From contig NZ_FOEQ01000004.1 of assembly GCF_900110655.1 (NCBI RefSeq), forward strand, positions 62,001-126,000: 64,000 nt of DNA, written 5' to 3'. The notes below the pieces were generated by a model, which did not search any database, had not been told where the DNA came from, and worked only from the letters and a program-made list of their open reading frames with translations. How positions within the stretch are numbered: position 1 is the stretch's first letter; every line of letters begins with the position of its first letter. Source of the stretch: Pseudomonas soli. GTDB lineage: Bacteria; Pseudomonadota; Gammaproteobacteria; Pseudomonadales; Pseudomonadaceae. Shown piece after piece: positions 45,475 through 54,185 of this stretch. The translations under genes and the position numbers were made by a program.

Positions 45475-47889
45475 GTGAACATGTCTATCGATGTATCGAA
45501 GCAATCGCTGCGCGGCGTCCTGCCGCGCATCGAGGCCGGTCTGTTCGGGCACCGGCGTGTGGTGCTGCTTATCCTGGCCTTGTTCACCACGGTGATGGCC
45601 TGGTTCGCGGTGCATTTGCGCATGGATGCCGGGTTCGAGAAACAGCTGCCGATCGGCCACGAGTACGTGGAAACCTTCAGGCAGTATCGTGGCGACTTGC
45701 TCGGTGCGAACCGTCTGACCCTGGTGGTCAGGGCCCGCGAAGGCAGTATCTGGAGCGAGGCGGGCCTGCGTCGTCTGTACGATGTGACCCAGGCGGTGAC
45801 GTTCCTGCCAGGCATCTCTCGCAGCAGCGTGCGCTCGCTGTGGACGCCCAACGCGTTCGTCAACGAGATCACCGAGGAGGGGTTTCGGGCCGACCCGCTG
45901 GTACCCGGGACGGTGACGCCCGAGCGGTTGGACAGCGCCACCATCGCCCGGATCGCCGACTCCACCGCCCAGGGCGGCTTCATCGGTACCCTGGTTTCCC
46001 GTGACCAGCGCAGCGCGATGATTACCGCCGAACTCAACGAGCGTGACGCCAAGGGCGAGCGCCTGGATTACGTGGCCTATAACCGGGTGCTGGAGGAGCA
46101 GATCCGCCAACGGTTCGAGGATGCGCAGTTCGAGGTGCAGATCATCGGCTTCGCCAAGCAGATTGGCGATATCGCCGATGGCGCGGCGGCGGTGCTGGAG
46201 TTCTGCCTGCTGGCCCTGTTGCTGACTGCGGTGGCGGTGTACTGGTACTGCCATTCGCTGCGCTTCACCTTGCTGGCGCTGGGCTGTTCGCTGACATCGC
46301 TGGTCTGGCAGTTTGGCAGCTTGCGCCTGTTGGGCTACGGACTAGACCCACTGGCGGTTTTGGTGCCGTTCCTGGTGTTCGCCATCGGTGTCTCCCACGG
46401 GGTGCAGCAGATCAACTACATCGTCCGCGAGATCGCCGCCGGCAGCACGGTCGCGGTGGCGGCGCGCTCGAGCTTCCGCGGGTTGCTGGTGCCGGGCACC
46501 TTGGCGTTGGTGACGGCCTTCGTGTCGTTCATCACCTTGTTGCTGATCCCCATCCCCATGGTGCGCGAGCTGGCGATCACCGCGGCGCTCGGTGTGGCCT
46601 TCAAGATCGTCACCAACCTGGTCATGTTGCCGCTGGTGGCCTCGATGCTGAAGGTCGATGGCCGTTACGCGGCCCGCGAGGAGTCCGCCCGCGAGCGTCG
46701 CGCCGCACGCCTGGCGTGGCTGGCCGCGCTGGCCGAATGGCGCAATGCGCGCTGGGTCATGCTGGTGGCCTTGCTGGTGTTCGCCACGGCCGTCTGGCAG
46801 AGCCACGACCGCGTGGTTGGTTCGCTGCAGGCCGGGGCACCGGAGCTGCGCGAAGACGCGCGCTTCAACCGCGATGCGCTGGCCATCGCCAGCCACTACG
46901 ACATCGGCCTCGACTGGCTCAGCGTGGTCTTCGAAGTGCAGCCCGGGCGGCTGGGTGACGCAGGTGGCAACGCCTGCGAGGACGTCGAGCTTGGGCAATA
47001 CCAGGACCGCTTCGCGTGGGCGATGGAAGGGGTGCCGGGGGTGCTGTCGGTGGCGTCGTTCTCCTCGGCCATGCGTCAGTTCAACGAAGGCTACAACGAG
47101 GGCAACCCGAAGATGAGCGCGGTGCCGATCGATGCGATGAACTATTCGTCGTTGGCCGCTGAAGTGGCACGCAGCCCAGGCCTGATGCGCAACGATTGCA
47201 GCATGACCGCGGTGCACCTGTACCTGGCGGACCACAAGGCCACCACCATCGGCCGGGTGATCGAGGCGGCCAAGACGTTTCGCGCCGAGCAGCCGTTGCC
47301 CGGCGTTGCCGTACGCCTGGCTGCCGGCAATGCCGGGGTGATCGCCGCCATCAACGAGGAGGTGGAGAAGAGTGAGACGCCGATGCTGCTCTATGTCTAT
47401 GCCGCCATCGCCTTGCTGGTGCTGGTGGTGTATCGCGACTGGCGCGCCGTGCTGGTGTGCTGCTTGCCGTTGACCATCGGCACCTTCATTGGCTACTGGT
47501 TCATGAAGACGCTGCAGATAGGCCTGACCATCGCCACGCTGCCGGTGATGGTGCTCGCGGTAGGTATCGGGGTGGATTACGCCTTCTACATCTACAACCG
47601 CATCCAGCTGCACCAGGCCGATGGCCAGCCGGTGGGGGTAGCGGTGGCGCTGTCGCTGCGCGAGGTGGGCATGGCGACCATCTTCACTGCAATCACCCTG
47701 GCGGTCGGCGTGGCCACCTGGGCGTTTTCCGCGCTCAAGTTCCAGGCGGACATGGGCAAGCTGCTGGCCTTCATGTTCATGGTCAACATGGTGATGGCCA
47801 TGACCGTATTGCCGGCGTTCGCGGTCTGGCTGGAACGGATCTTCCCACGCAAGCGCCCGGTGCGCAGGATCGGCGCGCTGGCGCATTGA
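45475..47889 (+). CDS. RND-superfamily (MMPL type) transporter
   Basis: Inner-membrane transporter of about 804 residues with the RND layout: one helix, a large periplasmic domain, five helices, then the same pattern repeated. Signatures include LVPFLVFAIGVSHGVQQINYIVRE in the first half and VMVLAVGIGVDYAFYIYNRIQLH in the second, with the charged residues expected for proton coupling. This hydrophobe exporter-like class (MmpL/HpnN/COG1033) moves lipids, sterols or hopanoids. A GAGG site lies six bases before GTG 45475; the ATG at 45481 is an alternative start. It is 8 bp from the DUF1302 stop, so coupled. Confidence 0.88.
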   Translation: MNMSIDVSKQSLRGVLPRIEAGLFGHRRVVLLILALFTTVMAWFAVHLRMDAGFEKQLPIGHEYVETFRQYRGDLLGANRLTLVVRAREGSIWSEAGLRRLYDVTQAVTFLPGISRSSVRSLWTPNAFVNEITEEGFRADPLVPGTVTPERLDSATIARIADSTAQGGFIGTLVSRDQRSAMITAELNERDAKGERLDYVAYNRVLEEQIRQRFEDAQFEVQIIGFAKQIGDIADGAAAVLEFCLLALLLTAVAVYWYCHSLRFTLLALGCSLTSLVWQFGSLRLLGYGLDPLAVLVPFLVFAIGVSHGVQQINYIVREIAAGSTVAVAARSSFRGLLVPGTLALVTAFVSFITLLLIPIPMVRELAITAALGVAFKIVTNLVMLPLVASMLKVDGRYAAREESARERRAARLAWLAALAEWRNARWVMLVALLVFATAVWQSHDRVVGSLQAGAPELREDARFNRDALAIASHYDIGLDWLSVVFEVQPGRLGDAGGNACEDVELGQYQDRFAWAMEGVPGVLSVASFSSAMRQFNEGYNEGNPKMSAVPIDAMNYSSLAAEVARSPGLMRNDCSMTAVHLYLADHKATTIGRVIEAAKTFRAEQPLPGVAVRLAAGNAGVIAAINEEVEKSETPMLLYVYAAIALLVLVVYRDWRAVLVCCLPLTIGTFIGYWFMKTLQIGLTIATLPVMVLAVGIGVDYAFYIYNRIQLHQADGQPVGVAVALSLREVGMATIFTAITLAVGVATWAFSALKFQADMGKLLAFMFMVNMVMAMTVLPAFAVWLERIFPRKRPVRRIGALAH

Positions 47890-47899
47890 GGAGAGCGGT

Positions 47900-48853
47900 A
47901 TGGGATACCTGAAAACACTGTTGGGCGTCACCCTGGCGACCGCCTCCTGTTTGGCAAGCGCCCTCGAAGCGGTGCCGGCGGCACCTGTCGCGCACGCTAC
48001 CCAGGCCATGTTGCTGGGGGCGGCCTGGGCGCAGAAGCGGGTGGTCGCGGTGGGCGATCACGGCGTCGTGCTGCTCTCCGATGACAGCGGGCGCAACTAT
48101 CACCAGGCCCGCTCCGTGCCGGTCTCCAGCAGCCTGACCGGCGTCAGTTTCGCCGATGCCAGGCATGGCTGGGCGGTGGGCCATTGGGGGGCGATTCTTG
48201 CCAGCGACGATGGCGGCGAGCATTGGCAGGTCCAGCGCCTGACCCCTGACCAGGACAGGCCGCTGTTCGCCGTGCATTTCTTCGACAACCTGCGGGGCGT
48301 GGCGGTGGGGCTGTGGTCGCTGGTGCTGACCACCGACGATGGCGGGGCGACCTGGACCGAGCGCAACTTGCCGGCACCTGCGGGCGCCGGCCGCGCGGAC
48401 CTCAACCTGATGAGCCTGTTCGTCGATGATCGTCATCACAGGCTCTATGCCACGGCCGAACGCGGGCAGCTGTTGCGCTCCGACGACCGAGGGCAGACCT
48501 GGCGATACCTGGACACCGGCTACGACGGCACGCTCTGGACGGGCGCTGTGTTGCCCGATGGCGGGCTGCTGGTGGGTGGGCAGCGTGGCACCTTGTTGCG
48601 CGGGACGCCTGACGGCGCGTCGTGGCAGCGCATTGCGCTGGACAGTCGCAGTTCGATCACCTCGATCGTGGTGGACGGCCAGCAAGTGGTCGCGGTGGGG
48701 CTCGATGGCCTGCAGGCGCGCAGCGAGGACGTTGGGCGCACGTTCACGCTGTCACGCCGCAAGGACGGCGTGTCGCTGACCGCCGCGCTGGCCGGTGGCG
48801 AGGATGGGCCGTTGCTGTTTTCCCGGCGTGGACCGGGGAAAGCTTTGCCCTGA
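47900..48853 (+). CDS. YCF48/Hcf136-like beta-propeller protein, exported
   Basis: Exported protein of 317 residues with a signal peptide (GYLKTLLGVTLATASCLASALEA). It consists of repeated BNR/YCF48 blades: VVAVGDHGVVLLSDDSGRNY, GWAVGHWGAILASDDGGEHW, GVAVGLWSLVLTTDDGGATW, LYATAERGQLLRSDDRGQTW and further degenerate copies. Such propellers commonly follow RND/DUF1329/DUF1302 genes and may act as assembly or adaptor factors. A GAGGAGAG site precedes the ATG, 10 bp after the RND stop. Last gene of the unit; the 239-bp gap that follows holds the promoter of the next unit. Confidence 0.85.
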   Translation: MGYLKTLLGVTLATASCLASALEAVPAAPVAHATQAMLLGAAWAQKRVVAVGDHGVVLLSDDSGRNYHQARSVPVSSSLTGVSFADARHGWAVGHWGAILASDDGGEHWQVQRLTPDQDRPLFAVHFFDNLRGVAVGLWSLVLTTDDGGATWTERNLPAPAGAGRADLNLMSLFVDDRHHRLYATAERGQLLRSDDRGQTWRYLDTGYDGTLWTGAVLPDGGLLVGGQRGTLLRGTPDGASWQRIALDSRSSITSIVVDGQQVVAVGLDGLQARSEDVGRTFTLSRRKDGVSLTAALAGGEDGPLLFSRRGPGKALP

Positions 48854-48950
48854 AGTGTGTGCCGGCTGTGGCATCAAGCGGCACAAGCGCATCGTCCTGA
48901 ACCTGTGCACACCCCTGGCGATCCTGGGCAAGGATGCTCTTTATTAAAAT

Positions 48951-48973
48951 ACATAACACTAGTTGCGTTAAAT
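48951..48973 (+). promoter_or_regulatory. Cluster operator site 3 (AAC-N4-GTT type)
   Basis: ACATAAC, ACTA, GTT, GCG, TTAAAT in order. The core and both flanks match the sites upstream of the Baeyer-Villiger-type and amine-oxidase-2 genes, with one extra T before TAAAT. It lies about 77 bp before the leader frame at 49028 and 120 bp before the DAO-type gene. Confidence 0.6.
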
Positions 48974-49027
48974 CAATCAGCGCAGTAGAGTCGAAAAAAC
49001 ACAACAACAAGCCGCAGGAGGATCGTC

Positions 49028-49096
49028 ATGTGTGCCAGCCGCTTCTCGAGCGCCTGCCGCACAGCGGTTTTACCGCTGCCTGGAGAGCGTGCATGA
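49028..49096 (+). CDS. 22-codon leader frame coupled to the DAO-type gene
   Basis: A short frame, MCASRFSSACRTAVLPLPGE then RA, begins with ATG after a near-perfect Shine-Dalgarno (GCAGGAGGATCGTC). Its TGA overlaps the ATG of the next gene in an ATGA arrangement. The downstream gene also has its own weaker GGAGAG site. The peptide has two cysteines and several arginines. It may work only as a translational-coupling or attenuation leader; no family is recognised. Confidence 0.45.
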   Translation: MCASRFSSACRTAVLPLPGERA

Positions 49097-50454
49097 ATAC
49101 TTTCAGCGATACATCGCAGCCCAACCCCGGTTCACAGCGGTTCCGCCTGCTGGGCGGCTGGGTCGAGCGCCCGGACGATCTGCAGCCAGCGCTGGAGGGC
49201 GATGTCAGTGCCGATGTGGTCATCATCGGCGCAGGTTTCGCCGGCCTGTCCACGGCACTGGAGCTGACTGCGCTGGGTGCCAGCGTGGTGGTCCTGGAAC
49301 AGGATTTTGCAGGCTTCGGCGCCAGTGGCCGCAACGCTGGATACCTGGCCGGCAGCATGGGCGTGGAGTTCGAGCTGTTCCACAAACGGGTGGGCGTGGA
49401 GCAGGCGCGGAAAATAGTCGCGTTCTACGATGAAGGTGTCAGCTACGTGGAACGGCGTCTGGGTGAACTGGCCATCGACTGCGACTACAACCCCTCCGGC
49501 ATCATCCGCGCCGCGGTGCACCCGTCCCAGGAGAAGAAGCTGCGCCACGGCATGGCACTGGGGCAGCAGTTGGGCTCTGTCACGCGCTTCGTCGAACCCG
49601 ATGAAATGCGCGCCCGCGGGATCCCGCCAGCGTTCCTGTTCGGCTGCACGCAGCACGGCGGCACGCTCGATCCCGGCAAGTACGTCATGGGGCTGCGCCG
49701 CGCCGCCCTGCGGGCCGGGGTGCGACTGTTCGAGCAGACCCGGCTGTTGTCCTATCAGGAAGGCGCAACCGTCATCTGCCGCAGCGAACGCGGCAGTGCC
49801 AGCGCGCCATTCATGGTTTTGGCCACCAATGCCTACACGCCGCAGTTGGGGCTGCTGCGCGACAAGGTGGTGCCGCTGCGGGTTTCGGCGATCGAGACCG
49901 CGCCGTTGTCCAAGGCGCAGCTACAGACCCTGGGATGGCAGGGCAGAGAAGGGATCGTCACCCCGCACTGGACTATGGAGAGTCATCGCCTGACGGCGCG
50001 TGACACCTTGTTGGTCACCACCAAGCAACTTGGCTATGCCTACGGCTCGGCCACGCCCAACCAGCCGGATGTGTCCGCCTACAAAGCCTTGCAGCAGGCT
50101 TTGGGCGAACGTTTCCCAACGCTTCGTGGCACCCCCATCCATGCTTGCTGGAGCGGTTATATCAGCCTGGCCTACGACGCCTTACCCGTGGTCGGCGCCA
50201 CAGGTGCCCGCGACAACATTCTCTATAGCGCCGGTTGTTCCGGCCATGGCGTCGGTACCCAGTCGCTAATTGGCCACCTATTGGCCGAACGCATCGGCGG
50301 TATCGAGCACCCGCTGCTGGCGGCGCTACGCCACAAGACACCTTCGACCCTGCCCGAACCGCTGCAGTGGTGCGCCATGCAGGCCGCTCTGGCGGGTGTG
50401 AACGTGCTCGACCGCCAACTGAACCGCAAAGCCCGGGCCTTCCAGGCCCAGTAA
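49093..50454 (+). CDS. FAD-dependent amine/amino-acid oxidoreductase (DAO family)
   Basis: Flavoenzyme of 453 residues in the DadA/PuuB (gamma-glutamylputrescine oxidase-like) group. The FAD dinucleotide loop is VVIIGAGFAGLSTALEL (GAGFAG at 46-51) followed by FGASGRNAGYLAG. The C-terminal half has WSGYISLAYDALPVVGATG and YSAGCSGHGVGTQSLIGHLLAE, typical of cytosolic amine oxidases of this family. No signal peptide. It probably oxidises a C-N bond of a primary or secondary amine to an imine, which hydrolyses to a carbonyl. First gene of a six-gene unit, preceded by the leader frame. Confidence 0.87.
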   Translation: MNTFSDTSQPNPGSQRFRLLGGWVERPDDLQPALEGDVSADVVIIGAGFAGLSTALELTALGASVVVLEQDFAGFGASGRNAGYLAGSMGVEFELFHKRVGVEQARKIVAFYDEGVSYVERRLGELAIDCDYNPSGIIRAAVHPSQEKKLRHGMALGQQLGSVTRFVEPDEMRARGIPPAFLFGCTQHGGTLDPGKYVMGLRRAALRAGVRLFEQTRLLSYQEGATVICRSERGSASAPFMVLATNAYTPQLGLLRDKVVPLRVSAIETAPLSKAQLQTLGWQGREGIVTPHWTMESHRLTARDTLLVTTKQLGYAYGSATPNQPDVSAYKALQQALGERFPTLRGTPIHACWSGYISLAYDALPVVGATGARDNILYSAGCSGHGVGTQSLIGHLLAERIGGIEHPLLAALRHKTPSTLPEPLQWCAMQAALAGVNVLDRQLNRKARAFQAQ

Positions 50455-50517
50455 CTTTCTCTACTGCGCAGGCCAGCCCGCCTGAGGCCGGCCCGCGCTC
50501 GCAACCTTGGAGCACGC

Positions 50518-51234
50518 ATGAACAGCAATTCCAACGAGGCCGTCCGAGTGACGGCCTGGGCTGCGATCCTGGGCGGTCTGTTTGCCTACCTGAACGTCGG
50601 CTTCATGCTGATGGTGACGCACGGCGACATGACGGTGACCCTGGATGGCGCGCAAATGCTGAGTTTGCCGGAGCAGCTGCGGCAGTACTTCAGGCTGTCG
50701 ATGTTCGCCGACCTGTTGGGTTTCTACCTGCCGTTGCTGGTGATCGGCGGCTACCTCTGGCGGGCGTTCCGTGACCAGGCCGGCGCATTGGGTGACGTGG
50801 CCGCCCTGGCCATTGCCACGTACGTGGTCCTGGGCGTGGTGGGCGCCGGCTTGCAACTGTCGGTGCTCAATACCCTCGCGGCGCTTCACCAGAGCGGCTC
50901 ACCGGCGGTGCAGGCCGCCGCCGAAGTCACCTGGACCAGCATTGCGGTGGGCAGCCAACGCGGGCTGTGGTGGTGCGAGGGGCCGGTCGTGCTGTTCTGG
51001 GGGCTGGTGGTCGGCAGCCAGTTGAAGCATGCCGGATGGGGGGCTTCGATCCTGTTGCCGCTGAAGATCGTCGGCTGGTGCTTCGGCCTGTACTTCATCG
51101 CGGGGTTTTTCCCGCAGCTCGATGCCCTGACCAATGTCCTGCTGGTCATCGTGGTGCTGATCTTCCCGTTCTGGATGATGCTGTTCGGCGTGCAGTTGCG
51201 CCGACGCTCGCTGCGCCTTGCGCTTGGCGCGTGA
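50518..51234 (+). CDS. Polytopic membrane protein of unknown function
   Basis: Integral membrane protein of 238 residues with about six hydrophobic helices (for example AILGGLFAYLNVGFMLMV, LGFYLPLLVIGGYLWRAF, TYVVLGVVGAGLQL, VVLFWGLVVGSQL, GLYFIAGFFPQL, VLLVIVVLIFPFWMMLFGVQL) and a basic C-terminus. I do not recognise the family with certainty; it resembles DUF4386-like proteins in topology only. It lies between the DAO-type oxidase and the monoamine-oxidase-like gene, in the same unit, and may help uptake or membrane docking of the substrate. Confidence 0.7.
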   Translation: MNSNSNEAVRVTAWAAILGGLFAYLNVGFMLMVTHGDMTVTLDGAQMLSLPEQLRQYFRLSMFADLLGFYLPLLVIGGYLWRAFRDQAGALGDVAALAIATYVVLGVVGAGLQLSVLNTLAALHQSGSPAVQAAAEVTWTSIAVGSQRGLWWCEGPVVLFWGLVVGSQLKHAGWGASILLPLKIVGWCFGLYFIAGFFPQLDALTNVLLVIVVLIFPFWMMLFGVQLRRRSLRLALGA

Positions 51235-51309
51235 CCCGCAGGTTCGCCAGCCGTACCACGCGCTGCCCGAAGGCGCGTGCTCAAACTACAACCGTGCGAG
51301 GTATGCGAA

Positions 51310-52794
51310 ATGGCTGAAAAGCCCCCCTCCAATTCATTCGATCTCAAGCGTCGGCAATTGCTGAAGTTCGCCGGCGCCACGGCGGCCGTCGGTGGCCTGG
51401 GCCTGCACGCGTTGCCGGCAAGCGCCGAAGGCACGGCCCGCGTTCGCGACAGCGATGATGGCGTGCTCGACGTCGCGATCATCGGTGCCGGCATGGCAGG
51501 GCTGACCGCCGCACGCGACCTGCACAACGCAGGCTGCCAGTCATTCGTGGTGCTGGAGGCACGCAATCGTGTCGGCGGCCGGGTGCTGAACCATGACCTG
51601 GGCGGGGGCCAGATCTCCGAGGCCGGCGGCCAGTGGATCGGGCCTGGGCAAACTGCGGTGGCCGACCTGGCGCGTGAGCTCCAGATAGATACTTTCCCGA
51701 CCTACTACCAGGGCAAGACCGTAGTGCTTGGCGGGGAAGGGCGGCTCGAGGTTGACCTGCACGGCACCTTCGGCACGGACGAGCGCATCGGCGCCAAGCT
51801 CAGCGAACTGTCCAAGGTCGTGCCCTCTGGCGCCCCCTGGACTTCGTCAAGGGTTGCGGAGCTGGACAAACTCTCGGTGGGCGAGTGGCTGGCCCGGCAA
51901 GGCATCAAGCCTGAAGATCGATCGGGGTGGGACACCAGTCTGACCCTCACCGGTGGCGTGCCACCGGCCAGGATGGGGTTGTTGCATTTCCTGTCGATGA
52001 TCAACTCGGCGAGTTGCGACTACATGAAGCTCGACTCGATCAAGGACAGTGCGCAGGGCACACGTTTCGTCGGCGGCTCGCAGCTGTTGTGCACACGCAT
52101 GGCCGAGGCGCTGGGTGACAAGCTACGCCTGGCCTGCCCGGTGCGCGAGATCGCCGACTGGGACCGCGAGGTGGTGAGGTTGGTCACCGACCAGGGCGAG
52201 GTCCGCGCACGCCGGGTCATCGTGGCGATCCATCCTGCGCTGTGCAACCAGGTACGCTTCCAGCCCGCACTGCCCGAAGGCCGGGCCGCGCTGCAACGTG
52301 CCTGGCCCGCCCACAGCCCGGCACGCAAGACCGCCATGGTCTACAAGCGGCCGTTCTGGCGCGACAAGGGGCTCAATGGCCACACCGTAGAGGTGAAGGG
52401 GCAGGTGCTGTGGGCGTGGGACAACTCGCCGCCCAATGGCGAAATCGGCGTAATCAACGCTTTTATCGTCAACGCCATGGTGCCGTCCGAACCTGCCGCG
52501 GCTCAGCGTGTGCTGGCGCAAATCTACGCACGATCCCTGGGTGACGAAGCGCTGAACCCAATCGGCTATCACGACCATGACTGGGGGCAGGCCGACCCCT
52601 GGAGCATCACCTGCGTATCGGCAATCCCACCCGGCTTCTGGAGCCAGCATGGGGAGTCCTTGCGTCCGGCATGCGGCAACCTGATCTGGTCGGGGACCGA
52701 AACCGCCGAAATCTGGGCGGGCTACATGGATGGCGCGGTGCGTTCGGGTCATCAGGGCGCGCTGCAGGCGCTCGCTTCGCTGCGTCAGGCTTGA
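51310..52794 (+). CDS. Flavin monoamine oxidase-like enzyme, Tat-exported (copy 1)
   Basis: Flavin amine oxidase of 494 residues. DLKRRQLLKFAGATAAVGGLG is a twin-arginine signal (R14, R15), so the enzyme works in the periplasm. The FAD loop is VAIIGAGMAGLTAARDL with VVLEARNRVGGRV; the C-terminal flavin contact is LIWSGTETAEIWAGYMDGAV. A cysteine in SITCVSAIPPG sits one residue from the covalent-FAD position of human MAO. The cytochrome c gene begins 9 bp downstream, which suggests cytochrome rather than oxygen as acceptor, as shown for nicotine oxidoreductase NicA2. GAGG precedes the ATG at 51310. Paralogue of 62460-63947. Confidence 0.9.
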   Translation: MAEKPPSNSFDLKRRQLLKFAGATAAVGGLGLHALPASAEGTARVRDSDDGVLDVAIIGAGMAGLTAARDLHNAGCQSFVVLEARNRVGGRVLNHDLGGGQISEAGGQWIGPGQTAVADLARELQIDTFPTYYQGKTVVLGGEGRLEVDLHGTFGTDERIGAKLSELSKVVPSGAPWTSSRVAELDKLSVGEWLARQGIKPEDRSGWDTSLTLTGGVPPARMGLLHFLSMINSASCDYMKLDSIKDSAQGTRFVGGSQLLCTRMAEALGDKLRLACPVREIADWDREVVRLVTDQGEVRARRVIVAIHPALCNQVRFQPALPEGRAALQRAWPAHSPARKTAMVYKRPFWRDKGLNGHTVEVKGQVLWAWDNSPPNGEIGVINAFIVNAMVPSEPAAAQRVLAQIYARSLGDEALNPIGYHDHDWGQADPWSITCVSAIPPGFWSQHGESLRPACGNLIWSGTETAEIWAGYMDGAVRSGHQGALQALASLRQA

Positions 52795-52803
52795 GGGGCG
52801 GTC

Positions 52804-53457
52804 ATGAAAAAGAAACTGTTGTTGGTTACCGGTGTAGTGCTGGTGGTACTGCTGGCGCTGTTCGGGCGCGACCTGCTTGGGCTGTACCGGCTGCAGGACT
52901 ATCTCGACACCACCACCCAGGCCTACGAGGCAGAGGGACCCTGGCCACAGACGGCGGATGCCTGCCTGGCGTGCCATGGCAAACAAGGCAGCTCCCTGCA
53001 CCAACGTTATCCGAGCCTGGCGGGACAACCCGCGGACTACTTGAAGACACAGCTGCACACCTTTGCCAGTGGCCAGCGCATGAACCCGAACATGCAGCCG
53101 CTGGCCATGAGCCTGACTGAAAAACAGATCTTCGAACTGAGCGATTACTACGCGCGTCAGCCGGCGCTCGACAACCATGGGTTCGACCCCGACCCGGCCC
53201 TGCGCGCGCAAGGCGGCAAGCTGGCGGCGGCGGGCGCTTGCATGGCCTGCCATGGCGAGCATCTGCTGGGGCAGGGGCCATTCCCCCGCTTGGCGGGGCA
53301 GGGCGCCGACTACCTCCTGGCACAACTGGATGCCTTTGCCGAGGGGCGGCGGACCGATCCGAGCGGTTCGATGCAGGCGATCAGCGCAACCTTGTCACCA
53401 GCGGATCGCAAGGCGCTCGCCCATTACCTCGCCTCGCTCGCCACTGCGCCGAAATGA
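52804..53457 (+). CDS. Diheme cytochrome c, partner of amine oxidase 1
   Basis: Cytochrome of 217 residues of the c4 type, two domains with CLACH (54-58) and CMACH (146-150), each followed by a distal methionine segment (NMQPLAMSL; GSMQAISATLS). The N-terminus MKKKLLLVTGVVLVVLLALF is an uncleaved-looking hydrophobic anchor, so it may be tethered to the inner membrane facing the periplasm. It starts 9 bp after the Tat-exported amine oxidase gene and would take its electrons. Paralogue of 61795-62463. Confidence 0.9.
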   Translation: MKKKLLLVTGVVLVVLLALFGRDLLGLYRLQDYLDTTTQAYEAEGPWPQTADACLACHGKQGSSLHQRYPSLAGQPADYLKTQLHTFASGQRMNPNMQPLAMSLTEKQIFELSDYYARQPALDNHGFDPDPALRAQGGKLAAAGACMACHGEHLLGQGPFPRLAGQGADYLLAQLDAFAEGRRTDPSGSMQAISATLSPADRKALAHYLASLATAPK

Positions 53458-53489
53458 CGTTCCGATTTCTATAACAAGAGAATTTCGCT

Positions 53490-54131
53490 ATGGAAACCAA
53501 AGATGTTTTCGCCTTGCTCACCTGTGTGCTCTTGATCGCGTCCGGGGGTATCTACGGAATCAAGTTTCTACGCAAGGGCAATTTCCTACTGGGGTTGGAG
53601 TGGTTGATCGTCGCGTTTTCCGGCAGCAACCTGTTGATCTTCCTGCTGACCCAATCGCAGATCTCCTATGGCATCTCGTTCTTCTGCGATGCGTTCTCCC
53701 GAGGCTTCGGCATCCCCATCGTCACGGTGCTCGGCCTGATGGCGGTGACCCACAACTACAAGCCTTCGAAGCTCAAGGACGCGGTGATCTTCGCGATCAC
53801 CTTCGCCAGCACGCTGGTCATGATCAAGAGCGACTTCATGGCCAAGCCATTGCCTTACTTCTATGTCGTCATGTGGTTCGCCTATTCGGCTTACCTGGCG
53901 TATTTCATCGCCAGGCTGGCCCGCGCGGGTGAGCGCCTGCATGCGCTGGGCGTGACCGTCGCGGCGATATCGGGATTGGTCGTGGCGTGCATCTACGACT
54001 TCTACCCGATCCCAGGCGACGATACCAAGGCGATCTTCCTGTCCATCGCCCTGGTCACCTGGTCGTACATGCTGATCCAGCTGTACTACGCCTTCTTCGC
54101 CCTGGAGCGCGCCAAGGGCTGCGCGCGCTGA
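53490..54131 (+). CDS. Seven-helix membrane protein of unknown function
   Basis: Integral membrane protein of 213 residues with about seven hydrophobic segments (FALLTCVLLIASGGIYGI, LEWLIVAFSGSNLLIFLL, GFGIPIVTVLGLMAV, AVIFAITFASTLVMI, YFYVVMWFAYSAYLAYFIA, LGVTVAAISGLVVACIYDF, AIFLSIALVTWSYMLIQLYYAFFAL). No family is recognised. Small conserved-looking polar residues lie in QSQISYGISFFCDAFSRGFG. It sits between the cytochrome and the aldehyde dehydrogenase in one unit, so a quinone-linked electron acceptor or a substrate carrier are both conceivable. Confidence 0.7.
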   Translation: METKDVFALLTCVLLIASGGIYGIKFLRKGNFLLGLEWLIVAFSGSNLLIFLLTQSQISYGISFFCDAFSRGFGIPIVTVLGLMAVTHNYKPSKLKDAVIFAITFASTLVMIKSDFMAKPLPYFYVVMWFAYSAYLAYFIARLARAGERLHALGVTVAAISGLVVACIYDFYPIPGDDTKAIFLSIALVTWSYMLIQLYYAFFALERAKGCAR

Positions 54132-54185
54132 TGCAGCCGTTCGCGGGCTCTGCGCAGCCTTGCAATCCACCCCGGAGTACATCCC

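Noticed and set aside
46342..48009. 555-codon open frame opposite the RND gene
   Set aside because: Antisense artefact; histidine/glutamine-rich translation and no ribosome site, while the plus-strand RND motifs are complete.
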